The notes: generated by a model not told the origin, from the sequence alone. 64,000 bases of DNA from Spirodela intermedia (GCA_902729315.2 LR746280.1:1794501-1858500), one strand, 5' to 3'; numbered from the stretch's first letter, positions 22,127 to 34,700 are shown. A program made the numbers and translations.

Positions 22127-22250
22127 ACCGATATTTCGAGTGAATTACAATACTACCTCTGCCGTTATCGGATTCTACGAAGATCCGAAACCGATATTTC
22201 GAGTGAATTACAATACTACCTCTGCCGTTATCGGATTCTACGAAGATCCG
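22125..22250. repeat. Perfect two-copy 63-bp tandem duplication upstream of eL27
   Basis: The unit at 22125-22187 is repeated without change at 22188-22250. It begins aaaccgatatttcgagtgaa and ends cgaagatccg. A diverged third copy of the inner part (attacaataatacccctg...gatccgaaaccgacag) occurs at about 22388-22444. It is followed, as is copy two, by accatctagc and a (GA)n tract, indicating an older duplication of about 190 bp. Confidence 0.9.
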
Positions 22251-23018
22251 AAACCGACAGCTCTCGATTGAGTCTTTGAGACCATCTAGCGAAACAGAGA
22301 GAGAGAGAGAGAGGACGATAATGGGCCCTTTTACGGGTCCAAAATCCCGGTAACCTCGGGTTATGACCCTACAAATTATAATATAGTCGTATTACAATAA
22401 TACCCCTGTGTTTATCGGATTCTAACAAGATCCGAAACCGACAGTCTCCGTAACCATCTAGCAAGACAGAGAGAGAGAGAGAGAGAGAGAGACCAGATGG
22501 CGCCGTCAAGGGCCGGGCCATTTCCCTGCTCATGAACGTTGGTCAATTCCCGTGGGTCCCACGTGTTTATCCAAATATAGGAATAAAAACATGAGAACAA
22601 GCTTATGGGGGGAGGAGGATACGGGAATTCACGTTGACATACCTCTTGGGCTCTTACCAAAAATGACAACAACATTGGAGCTTTATGTCAAAAATATCAA
22701 CATTTTCCAAATCTGGAAATGAACTGTCCGAATCATATACATCAATTGTTGCCCCCCCCCCAAACCCCAGAATAAAAAAAGGAAAAAAAGCTAGAATTTT
22801 CCAGCCACAGTGGAATTTATGCCCTTCTCACTCCACAACATTCCAGACAAAAAATCTAAACGAGACGACTACCCATAAATGGTATTTACATTATTCAGTG
22901 AGAAAAACAAAACTCTACCTATACCTTGTCTGAATTCCACTGTCCATCTCTTCTCTATAAGAGAAGAGTCCAAGTTCTTCAGCTCCAATTATCTCCTGTA
23001 GTTAAAAGTGAGATCAAA

Positions 23019-23020
<2 letters not shown>

Positions 23021-23111
<91 letters not shown>
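23021..23111. repeat. (CT)45 microsatellite in the 3' flank of the UBC25/26-type gene
   Basis: An uninterrupted 91-bp CT run lies 27 bp beyond the minus-strand stop codon at 23138. It would be transcribed as (GA)45 in the 3' untranslated region. The long Ser/Leu and Glu/Arg open frames across it are artefacts. Confidence 0.95.
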
Positions 23112-23114
<3 letters not shown>

Positions 23115-23137
23115 CACTCTCAGAGATGGGGTATGAA

Positions 23138-26100
23138 TCACAGCTTGAGGGTGGTATCCACTTCGCCAGCTGACTTTTCAAGTCCAGCTCTGAGCTTCTG
23201 GGCAAGGAATATGCTGCAGTCGGCTCCTTTCACCGTGAACTCCATCAGAAGCTCCTCGAAGAGCGTCTTCAGGAGTGACTTGAATTGCGTAGGCCAGCTC
23301 CCCCCGCCCTCGTCCAAATCCGGCGCAGTGTCGTCCCCTTCCACGCTCCCCACCTTGGCCCCATTCATGTATGCTCTGCAGGCAACTAATATACCACGGC
23401 CATGCTTGCGGAAATGCCCCGCAACAAAATCTTCAAAATTCTGCAGGGAGAAGAAGAAGAAGCAGAAGAGACACTCAGCAGGGGTCAACCAGCGCCGAAA
23501 TCAGATTCATATGAATGCCACTGCCCAATAGATAGCATAAAACCCAGCCAGACTTCATTTTTTAAAAAAATGAAAAAATCACAGGACCCATCGAAAAAAT
23601 CAATTAGGGTTATAGCCCCATAAATAAATAAATAAATAAATCTATATACATCATATCACCATTAATCATCATCATTTCTTTCTGAATACGCACTAGATCT
23701 GGAGCAATTTTTGCATGAGGGATTTCTTCTTCTTTTTTTTTTTGTGTGGGTAATATTGAGAAATAATGGTTGACTCAGAGACCTCACCTTTGGGGGTGTT
23801 CGCAGGGAATACAGCATTGTCTTGCAGGACAACAAGAATGTGTCCTCATTGTAAGCAGACGACTTCATGTCCCCAACTCTAGTGCTCTTCGAGAGTTCAT
23901 ACCCTGGCTCGTTGAAATATGGGTTCGCATTCAAGACCAGAGCTTGGATCGATACGAGGACCTGCAGCATGGTTGACGTTTTGGGGTTCCATTTCTCACA
24001 TCCTTCGCCGCTCCAAGTGCCCAGAAGACTGAGACAGACCTTCCCTGAGGCGTACAGGTTGGGATTCAAGCGGAGACCACCGGAATGATAACGCACCACC
24101 TGCAGAATCACGGCGAGAAAATAACCATTTAAATGAAGTAAATATATTTTGAGTAGAGAAGGAGAAAGAACATACGGGTGGTGAGTCGGGGTACGTGGAA
24201 GGGAAAAAACAGTCGAAGAAGAAGAGGCCATCGTGGTAGGGAGTTCCAGATGGTCCAATGATGAGAGCTCTAAGAAGGTCCATCCTCGCCTCGTACACTC
24301 TGATGAATATTGTCTCTGCGAATGTGCGAGAAAATAAATAATAACTAATAAATAAAGAGACGAAAAAGAATAACATAGTAGTACTCTCTGAGAGGGTAAT
24401 AAAATAAAGAGAGGAGAATAAGAGGCTCTAAAGGCAATCTAGAATCCATTGGGTGAATTTTATTTTATTATTTATTTATTTATTTTTCACCTGGCAAATC
24501 TTTCTGTAGGAGCTTCCACTCGTACTGAATCCTCTTCATCCAACACTTTGGTGGCTGTGATAAACATGCCAAGCAATCAGCAACAGGGCAATTCAACAGA
24601 ACATAGAAGAAAATGGTGATGTAATCAATAATCTAGTCACCTCTTTTGCAACACAGGTTGCTGCTGCTTCAGATTCCAGTTTAAAAAAGTGATGGTCTGA
24701 GTAATCCTGGACACTGTCGAACTGTTTAAATTCTTTAAATTTAGCATCAATTTTATCCACCTCTATTGACTTGTTGCAGATACTTCCCTTGTCGGACGTC
24801 AGCTTTTGCCACCATGGGAATGTGGCCTCCACACCAGGAGGAAAATCTAAGTGGTCGAATTTCTCAGCCTGGTCGTAATTGAAATGACTATCAAATGCAT
24901 CATTTTCATAAGCATAATCATCATAATTATCATCTTCGTCTTCATAGTCATCATCATCCCAAAGGTCACCATTAATAAAGGTGCCATTTTCTTCAGTGCT
25001 ATTTAGATTTTCCAAAGGTTTGTCAGCTTCAGATGGATTAAATGAACTAGAGCCCACAAAATATCTCTCCCAATTTTGACCTTCAACGACAACCTGTTTG
25101 AGCTTGCCATTTACGGCACCTTGGCCAAATTCCAGAAGATTCTGAGCATCATCAGCATTAACCTCGATTCCATTTACATCATTCTGCTGACTCCAAGCAT
25201 CAGCATACGCAGTGCTCGGTAGAGTTTCCAAAGGTTTGTCAGCTTCAGGTGCACGAAATGAACTAGAGCCCACAAAATACCTCTCCCAATTTCGATCTTC
25301 AACGATGACTTGTTTGAGCTTGCTATTTATGGTATTTTGGCCAAATACCAGAAGATTCTGGTCATCATTAGCTTTATCATCATTCTGTTGACTCCAAACA
25401 TTAGCATACGCAGTGCTCGGTAGAGTTTCCAAAGGTTTTCCAGCTTCTGATGCATGATATTCACTACTGCCGACAAGATAATTGTCCCCCATACCCTGCA
25501 AAAGAGAGATAAGCAAGCAAAGAGATTGATTGGAAAGATGCATACAAGGAAAATCTCAAGAAATATATTTCAATGTCTTTTCCTTGCCTCTCTTGAATTC
25601 CTCCAATTTTGATCTTCAACGACAACTTGGTTGGGCTTGCCACTGATGGTACTTTGACGAAATACGAGAAAATTCTGATCATCATCAGCATTATCATCCT
25701 TGATCTCGATTACATTATTCGGTCTATTCCAAATATCTGTAGTGCTCAGTAGTGTTTCCAAATGTTTTCCTTCTTCTGATGCATGATATGCACTACAATC
25801 AACAGGATAACTACCCACTACACCCTGGAAAGGAGACAAAAAAAAAAGACATTAATTGACTGGAAAGGCGCATACAGACAAATTTTTCAAGAAAACTTTC
25901 AACGTGTTTTCTTGCCTCTATTGGATTGTTCCGATTTTGATCTTCAACGATCACTTGTTTGAGCTTGCCGTTCATGGTACTTTGGCCAAATATCAGTAGA
26001 CTATGATCGTCATCTTCTTTGATTCCAATTGCATCATTATATGAAACCTGAATTTGTGCAGGTAAATAAACAAATGAAGTTAATTCACAACAGATCTTCA

Positions 26101-27595
26101 GTCAGCTGCCACATTGCTTCTGAACGTAACAAGCTAGACATTACGAGCTTAAATTATATAAAAAAAATCTTATTACGTGAATTCCAGGTTATGCATGTAG
26201 CACTCACTGGACACCTAACCTGAAATATGTTGGAAGAGAAGGCACGGATTCCTCATTAATATAGAGAGAAAAAAACACATCTACATTACATAGCAAGGTT
26301 CCCACGTTGCATCAACATTGGATTCAGTGAACCAGAAAATTTTGAAAAAAGTTTCTCTTTTCAAGTAGACTATTTTTTTCTTTCATGAGTTGAGTGGTGA
26401 AGATTTTTTTATTGCTGACTTTGGACGAGCTCAAGAGTAATCAGGAGTTCAGGTTAAACTGCAGAAAATCTTGAGAGGGTCAACAGTGAACTTACCCAGC
26501 CTGCCAATAATGTATCATTCATGTCAGAGTATAATTTTCCCTGGAATGGTACACATGCATATATAAGAAATAGAAAAGTACACTCGCGCCACCTTTGCAG
26601 ACCGAAACTATGAGGCTTCCTCCCCCCCACTTCCCGCCTACTTTTTCTCAAGCATTAGATATACCAGGGAGGTTTAACATTTACACGAGCATATGTACAT
26701 ACGTACGTTTGTATGAATGATCCATGCATGAATGTATGCATAAAACGTGCATACCTCAGCGCTCACATACATATCACTCATCTAGTTTAATAGATATTAT
26801 GTTTGTATTACACACGTGCGTTTGCATACAAGACTTCAGTATTCTGCACATAAGAAAACTATAGAAAATTGTCCATTTCTTTGATCCCACTCGTTTAACA
26901 ATCACATGGTACAATAAAGAAAAATACTTCTCATTAAATGCTCCTACTCACTAAATTTAAATAAAAATAAAATTGATGAATTCAATAAATTATGATATTT
27001 CACGATCAAAAGTTCAAATAGTATCTGATCATAATCATCTCACATGGGGAAGAAAAATGACGATTCTAATTGTTCGATTGTTATCTCCTTTATTTTCACC
27101 ATATTCTTGACTCGATCGGTGTTCAAGTTATTCAGGACTGCATGTGATCTGCGCGTGCCCGACCGTACTCTATTTGGCTAGCTATGTTTCAAACACGAAC
27201 ACATTGGAATAAACCACAGAGAAAGAAAAAAAATCATTAAGCCAATTCTGCTTAATTATTTTCCAAACCCAGGTCAAACGACTCCAGATAGCACACACAC
27301 AAAAAAAATAAATCATTATATTCCGGTGAGAGGAATCTAAATACCCGGGTCCTCTCGCCATCACGTCGATCGAACATCCAGTGAGCCGACGACGCTTCGG
27401 CATCCAGATCAAGAAAGGAATCACTTCTCGAGCACTGGCCTCTGTCCATATGAAGACTTTCAGCTCGGAAGGGGCATATCAAGGATACAGAATAGAAAGC
27501 AGAACATCTTCCCCACCTCCTCTATCCCGAGTACTAGCATGAACTCACCCGTCTCCCCATCCCTCTGGGCGCTCCGAGGCCGGTTCCGCCTCCAT
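23138..27595 (-). CDS. Ubiquitin-conjugating enzyme E2, UBC25/UBC26 (PFU) type, with expanded N-terminal repeats
   Basis: Ten exons (5' to 3'): 27549-27595, 27345-27441, 26496-26540, 25916-26047, 25588-25824, 24641-25495, 24491-24554, 24176-24315, 23788-24099 and 23138-23440. Together they give 743 residues, all in phase. The C-terminal E2 domain (about 475-640) shows IQYEWKLLQKDLPETIFIRV, MDLLRALIIGPSGTPYHDGL, LRLNPNLYASGKVCLSLL (catalytic Cys561; NPN in place of HPN, as usual in this group) and PYFNEPGY. This large plant E2 class is related to UBC24/PHO2; I cannot separate UBC25 from UBC26. The N-terminal half holds about five copies of a 72-residue repeat with core LLxFGQxxxNGKLKQVxVEDQNW, then a DDDDYEDEDD acidic stretch and FPPGVEATFPWWQ. 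Introns 25825-25915 and 25496-25587 both begin with GC. Exons 1 and 2 are the least certain. Confidence 0.9.
25064..26047 (-). repeat. Tandem exon-intron and intra-exon repeat array in the UBC25/26-type gene
   Basis: Copies: exon 3 plus exon 4 (the first copy, split by an intron), exon 5 (25588-25824, 79 residues), then two 72-residue copies in exon 6 (25280-25495 and 25064-25279) and a truncated one after 25063. Shared phrases include YHASEAGKPLETLPSTAY, DDQNLLVFGQ and KLKQVVVEDQNW. The two introns around exon 5 (91 and 92 bp) are alike throughout, from GCAAGRAAA at the donor to the tgtatgc.yctttcca.tcaat block, showing duplication of whole exon-intron units. Confidence 0.88.
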
Positions 27596-28718
27596 GGGGC
27601 CAGAAGCACGCCCAACCTCCTGCTACCCTTCCTGCGGGCCACGGTGGCGATCCACCGCAGGAGAAGGAGGGGAGAAATTCCGGTAGGTGCGGAGATGGAA
27701 GAACTTCCCCTGCGAGGATCCGAGTTTCTCGAAAGGGCGACAGCGTTTCTTCCAGTTTATTGAATGTTTTTCCTCCACCAATATTCCCACCCCTCGATTA
27801 CTCCCCTCCACCCCCGCCTCCTTCCATTTCTGGTAACCCAACTGGCCCTCCCAACTCGGGCTGGCGCGGAGAATATCCACACCGGGCGGATGCCGTGGGG
27901 AGAATAACATCAGTCTTGGTCGATACGTAGGACAGAGAACCGCGTAAACTCTCTCCCTACTCCGCTTAGTACTCGGAGAAACTGAACCGGAAAATCTCGA
28001 TTTGCGCGCTATTGGTGCCGAAATTTCGAAACTACCATCGCTTACGTGGCCATTACTCTTGACTAGCCCGCGGACGACGTGGCTTTCGTCCCTGCTAAAT
28101 CAGGAGCCGCCTAGTCAGATGGGCGTTCCCAAGAGCCTTTCCTGGGGCCCACCATCCCACCAACCCGGCATATGACGTGTCACAGGGGACACGGCGGGGC
28201 CCAATAATGAAATGGGCTGATGCTGATGGGACCAAGGTCCGAAACTAAAGCCCGAAACCCACCCACCACAACCCCTGTCTGGGTGATGGGCTGGTCCAGT
28301 AAGAGCCCAGGGGAGATGGGAAGGTCAACCCTGGACTAGGCCCGTTGACCCTCAGCCTAACCTCTCGAATCCCGGATGAGCAAGCATCGTAAATTCCGGT
28401 TCTTTCATGAAAGAGGATCGAGAGATGAGCTTCTCCGAGCCCACACCATTACTGCGCTGACCAAGTGGGGTGGGGTTGACTCCCCGTTGACCTTGGGTTG
28501 ACGCAACCAGAGAGGACAGAACTTCTGCACAAATCGGGCAGGAGAGGGAAACAATTCCACTTATTTCTTGGATGCTATTTACATCATAACGAATAGATAT
28601 CGACGCCCCATCGATAAAATCAGGCTGAAAAAATGAAAGGGAACCGAATGCATCTCTGCGCCTCTGGTGAATGATTCTTTAATTTCCGGATGGAAAATTG
28701 ATCCAGGAAAAATGGGGC
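27596..28718. promoter_or_regulatory. UBC25/26-type gene promoter and 3' flank of MUCI70-like gene
   Basis: No coding exon is supported. The part upstream of 27595 should hold the UBC gene promoter. Repeated GGCCC/GGGCC motifs lie at 28140-28350, and a cluster of GTTGAC/GTCAAC (W-box core) motifs lies at 28323-28502. From about 28560 the sequence is probably 3' untranslated region of the MUCI70-like gene. Confidence 0.45.
28323..28502. promoter_or_regulatory. W-box core cluster
   Basis: GGTCAAC (28323-28329), GTTGACC (28344-28350), GTTGAC (28475-28480), GTTGACC (28486-28492) and GTTGAC (28497-28502) fall within 180 bp. TTGAC(C/T) is the WRKY-binding core. The cluster lies 0.7-0.9 kb upstream of the UBC gene start; function is inferred from motif density only. 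Confidence 0.4.
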
Positions 28719-31700
28719 TCATTCGCTGTCCCTGCTGCCGGCGGCTCTCATCCGGTGGCGCCTGGAGCTCGGTCTCCGCTCCCTCCCGCGCTTAGCCGGC
28801 AGCTTCGTCGGCGTTGACTTTCCGGGTCTCTCCAGCGCGGTCCTCGGCAAAATGGGCGGCCTCGGGCGACTTGGGGAAGGAGGGGGCGGGACCACCATGC
28901 TCTCCAAGAGGTCCCGATGGTAAGACTGCCAAAAGTCAACGCTTACCATTAAAAGGTATTCTCAACAGAGAATACATATATATATATATAGTATACGGAC
29001 AGTACAGAAGAAGAAGAAGAAGAGGAGGTAAGACTGCTTAAAATGTCAACGCTTATTCTTATCACCGTAGAATATAATACAGCTTATGAGCATTACAGAG
29101 AAGAAGAAGAAGAAGACTAACCTGGACGACGAAGTTGCGCCTCTCGCAGTCCAAGAACATGTCGAGCTTCCAGCCCACTTGTGCCATTAGCCTGTCCCTT
29201 ACCGTGGAGAAGCTGAGCTGGTCCCTCGAAGTGAAGCGGTCAACCTCATTGAACCAGAGACAGGTGAAGAGATTCGTGATGGGGAGGTGCTCTCGGATGA
29301 TCACGCAGCCCTCGGGGACATCTGGGAGCCAAAGATTGAAGCTTTTCTCAGTGCCATCCCATGAGAAGAGAGGGACCCACAAGAATAGAAAGGCAAACTG
29401 CCGCCGGCGTACCGCTGGTTATGGGAAGCTTTGCCGGAGAATAGTGGGTCAACCCCTCGTTCGCGTAGAACTGAATCTGGTAATCGATGGACGCGTTGTC
29501 GTACTTTCCGGCGGCCTTATTGGCTTCCGCTTCGTCAAAAACGTCGAAGCGCTTGTAGTGTCTCGAGATGGCGAAGGTGGTGTTCTTCCTCCACAGGAAT
29601 CTGCATAGGGCGATATATATATTCCATACTCCATGAAGTAGTCTCATGCATAGGGCAGAGATGAAGAAAGATATTTGTGTCTTCAGGGTCGAATAAATAA
29701 GCATGCTTTGAATAATCGCATAGAATAAAGAAAATTTTCCAGAGTTTTTATTCGAGAAAGAATGCGAAAATAAGAAATACAAATATTATCTTTGAAATCA
29801 CTCCTAAAATCATGTTGAAGTTATTTCCTCATGTGGGCTATTAATTTTTTCAGAGTTTTTATTCGATAAAGAATGAGAAAATAAGAAATATGAATATTAT
29901 CCTAGAAATCACTGTTTAAACCATGTTGAAGTTATTTCCTCATGTAGATTATTAATTTTCCAGAGTTTTTATTCGAGAAATAATGAGAAAATAAGAAATA
30001 CGAATATTATCTTAGAAATCACTGTTTAAACAATGTTAAAGATATTTCTTAAAGGCATGTAATTAATTTCTTTCATGAACAAATATTTACAAACTTCGAA
30101 CAAAATATATGCCGTAGGACCACGCACCTCTCAAGAATCTGATAGGGGTCCACCACAAGCTGAAGTTTTCCATCAATCCACAGAGAATATCGAGCGTTTG
30201 GGAAGATCCTATGCAGTAGAAGCTTTGGGACCTGCAGATTCACTATGCACAGTGAGGAAATGACCAACGATGATGCAAAGTGCTGGAGGGGAGACTCCAC
30301 AGAAAATACCTGGAAATCATTCACAACCTAAAATAAATATTTATTGACACATCTAAAAATAAAAGGTCAAAGCTCTTCAGCAAACTTCAAAGAACATCTC
30401 GTTGACTCTTAGGATGCAAGATGTGAGGAGAAGTTGAGTGAGCATGAGCGAAACTCACAGTCACAAGAGCAGGGTCGGGCCATTATCCGAATACTTGAGA
30501 AACTGCTGAGAGGTGACGTGGCCTCATTCAATAAGAGTAAGGACCTTATAAAAATAAAAACGAATGCCGTATGCGGATCATGTGGATTCACAGTGTGGCA
30601 ACGGATCTGACGAGGTCTTCTTTGTGTGATGGCAGAAAAAGGATGGGCTATGTGAACCTGGTTGTGAGTTGTGTTGAAAGGGAGGAAATGATATAATCTG
30701 AAATCATTATTATTCACAGCTGTAAATGGATTCAAAATTATATATATACATATATATATAATGTGACAAGCAGGGTGACTGGGAGAAAATGCCTGAGGCA
30801 GCTTGGCTGCAGGGACCTCAGAATAATAATATGATAGGAAGGAATGGAAGCTCACAGGAAAGGATGATGTTAGCTATGCCTCATGATTCAACCAAAGTCT
30901 CGAAACTGAGATTTTTTAATCAAATATATAATCTATTTCTTTATATATTTTTAAGTGATCGGATTAACCGTCTGATTAGGAGAAGAGGAGGCCAAGTTTT
31001 ATCGAAGATATACACTATGCTTGAAGAAAAGCTCTCAGAGAATGAACTCTGATTAAGAAGGAATAGAAGCAAACTCAATACTCGCAAAAGCTAAAAATGA
31101 TGCTAACATAGCATAGTTCTTTGTGCTTTTATTTATGAAATCAGCTGGCGGATGAATAAATTGATATCGGCTAGAGGCAATCATCTATTGCAGAGATACA
31201 AAATGCTTGAAGAACTCTCACAAAAGATAAAAATGATACCAAAATAACATTATTCATTGCATTTTTATTTATGAAATCGGCTAGCAACGTAAGAACCGAT
31301 ATTGGCAAGCGGCAGTCATCCAGCTTTTAAACTTACAATATACCAGAAAAACTACAGTGACATAAGCATAACGATTTACTTTCTGCAACAATTGAAGGCT
31401 GGTATATTTCCCATCTTGGAAATTGGAGTGAAGACACTTATTCACAAGAAATTCAGAAGCAAGGGTACCTTTCCAGTGCGTCTAGCATCGACATAAGGAA
31501 GGTTCCTGACGACCACAACCTGCCATAACCCAACTTTGTTCAAGCTGTCCAAGGTACTGGAGTTCTTTATGTAAGCCTCAGTCTCTTCATCCACAAACAT
31601 GTAAAAGCAAACCGTCTTCATTGATATTTCACTGATGTTTTGGGGCTGTTGCATTACATCATAATTCCCTAATGAAGAAGAACAGAATAAAATGGTCAAT

Positions 31701-34700
31701 TTGTCCTTCTATTCGAGAAGAAATGCCGAAATGACAATGAGAGTTCATATTACCGAAAATGGCGGATGCTACAACTACACCGTGGCATTGCTCCATCTCA
31801 AGAAGATCACCAGTGTCGATGTCAAATCCACAGCCATTTCCAGGCCTATTTCCCTTAGAAAACCTGCAAAAAAACGAGTACATCTAAATTAATAAAAATG
31901 CAGTGAAAAAGTGAAAGGAAATATTCGATATTTCCCTGGATTCATATGGACTATAATAACCAAAAGGAATACAACCTAAGGGAATAGCTATTTCCCTCCG
32001 TTCTTTCTGACTTAGAGAGCGAGGCCCACTTTATGATTCATACAATAAAAGAGCTATTTTCATTCATCTAAAATCAAAAAAAGTAGAGTCATACCCACAG
32101 TGCACAGTCATTGATTCTTTAATATTAAAAGTCTCATTCCTTTGCTCTAAAGACGGGTGCCCACCAAATAAAGAACCGCCATTAGATTCATTAATGGTTG
32201 AATCTTCTTCAGAAAAGTATGTCAAATACTTCAGTACGGGAGATACTGATGGTGCAGATGGCATGAGAGCTATAGCATGCTCAACAGGGATGTAACAAAC
32301 AGGACATGCTGAACAGACAAAGAAAAGAACTGTCAGAAACATCATCGACATTGGCAAAAAATAACATGTATTTAAGGTTTTGAAGAACTTACGACGAGGT
32401 CCTGTGCGTTTTCTATCAACTGGAGGTGGCGAAAATGAGAAGCCTTCACAAGGATGTTTTGAAGGTAAGGGGCTTGCAGAAGCAAATGCCAAAGATTGAG
32501 ATGCATTCATCTCAACAGTTATGTAGTTATTCGGCGGACTAAGTATCTTTACACTTAGTTGATCTCTTAGTTGATCTCTCTTTGAGGTAAACAAGTTATT
32601 TGGGGGAACGAGAGCCACAGAGGGATGCCTAACTTGAGAAAATAGAGAATCGTCAGTTGTCTCAGAAATTTCTGAAACATCTCCACCTGAAACATGCATT
32701 CTCAATAGTTCAGAGGCGCGTGATTTAAAAAGCAATTAAACAGCAGAAAAGGTTACTATGACTGCGGGAATTCAGCAAAAAAACGTCCCCGAAATTATTT
32801 AAAGTATACTCGATGAGATTTTCGATCAACACAGAAAATTCAACAAGGATGAAACTGCCAGCAAGACAGAAAATTATCTTTACGGGGAATAATCAATCAT
32901 TCACCGGCCCACCAAGAAAATAACTGGTGAACATGTACATTGAGAAAGTGCATCTTAACACATATCATACTAACTGAAACAAGGCAATTTAAACCATTTT
33001 CACAAAACATAGGAAGTTTAGTTCATCCATTAATGTAGAAACTTGATAATAGAAAATCCCTTTTCTCTGAGGGACGAAAATTCACTGAAACTGGGTGGTC
33101 CACCATTTACATGCCATATATTCCACACCCACCATCCCGTTAATACCATCTTCACCCACCAGATCTTAAGTTGTTGTTTCCAGGGATATAATCCCTTAAA
33201 GCCAGTCAAGTTCTATCATATAACGATTATGTTCAACATGAGTAGCTTACATCTTTCTTTCACTCTGTCCATAAATTTGAATTGTTACACTAGCGCATTT
33301 CATGGAAACCACAAAATTTAATTCATGGCTATCAAAACATCATATGGGTGACGCCGAGGAGAAAATGGGTAAGAGGGCAAGGCATGCCAAGTACTTGGGG
33401 GACCAGGGCTAAAAGGCGGGGCAAGGGAAATCCGGTGCATATTAATTTTCAAAAAATATATCATGTAAAAGTAGGCTTCAGTATGCCATCACCTTGCTCC
33501 ATCGGCCAGCTTAACAAACAATAGTTTGATGGCATACTAATGAAATGCCCAAATCATATATCTGCAATGAGGTTGCTGAATCTTAAATCACTGGACAACA
33601 AAGAACACAGGCAGAGAGCAAGCATTTGGGTTGAGAAAAATTCCCATAGCGTCACATTAGAAAGTCGATGACATTGAATTCAAGATGGTTAAACCTTCCA
33701 CTGCGAATAATATTTAGACAATTAAAGTAACTACAAACTTTTTAAATCAGCAACTGTGAACAAGCAATAGCAAAAATAGATGGAAGAAACAAGATAAACA
33801 AAAAACTCGCTACCTGAAACCAGTTACCTATTTTAATGGCAAGCCACCACTGATTGATAAGGTTTCCACAATACATTATTGAGCATACTATTTTCCTGAT
33901 CAACCATTTACTAGCCTTTGATGCAACATACAATCCCTCTATCTGGTGAGGATAGCAACTAAACATTCATTTCTAGGCATTCTGTCTTGTTCTGTTTCTT
34001 CTCTTAGAGGATATGTCATAGTAAGAGATCCTCTTAACGCATGAACATTTATTTTTGTTTGTATCTCCTTTTCAGGGGGCTTCGATTGTTCCCAGTACGT
34101 AGCCTAAAAAGTCCTCGGTAATAGTTGCAATTGAGAGTTAACTGTCGTTCGTAATGATGAAAAATAAAAACAATCCAGACAATAAAAACGACCATGAATC
34201 GATTTGGCTTTCAACATTGATCTAGTTTCTGAAATGGGAAACAAGTAATAGGATGGTACATGATGAGAGAGTTCATTAAATTTTCTTTTTCCTTTTGAGA
34301 AGGGAAGAAAAGAAATCCCCAAAATGAGGAGGTAAAAGGAACCAAACCCGGGACCAGACCAGATGGATTTCTCGACCTTTCCTTTTTCTCTTTCTTTTAC
34401 TAGATAAAGAGCCCAATGCAATTCTCACAGGGAGGTCCGAATGACCTGTATACACATCAAACGATCTCGTACGTTTGTACCCTTGGGCGAATTAGTGGCT
34501 GCCATCCACTTTCAAAAGAAACCTTCTACCCTAGCCTAAAAAGGCAATCGATCAATAACGGAAAATCATTTTACAACCTGCATTTGAAGTCATCTCCGCT
34601 CTACTACAGTCTTCCGCAGGGTGAAACCTTACAAACGGCGAAGGTACTGTAGAGAAATGTGCATGGCGATGACAGAACTTCGGGAGGAGCAAAATTACCA

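Larger units (their letters stand above)
21970..23137. other. eL27 leader/promoter and 3' flank of the UBC25/26-type gene
   Basis: This contains the eL27 leader and core promoter, the 63-bp tandem duplication (22125-22250), a related diverged copy near 22381-22441, short (GA)n tracts near 22297-22311 and 22466-22492, and a 91-bp (CT)n at 23021-23111. No coding exon is supported between the two genes. Confidence 0.6.

Noticed and set aside
22926-23531. Long plus-strand open frame with a poly Ser-Leu run
   Set aside because: It is the (CT)45 microsatellite read in frame plus antisense of the E2 gene's last exon.
24593-25543. Reading the 855-bp exon of the E2 gene as a separate single-exon gene
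   Set aside because: Both ends coincide with splice sites in phase with E2 exons, and the sequence leads directly into the conserved pre-E2 segment.
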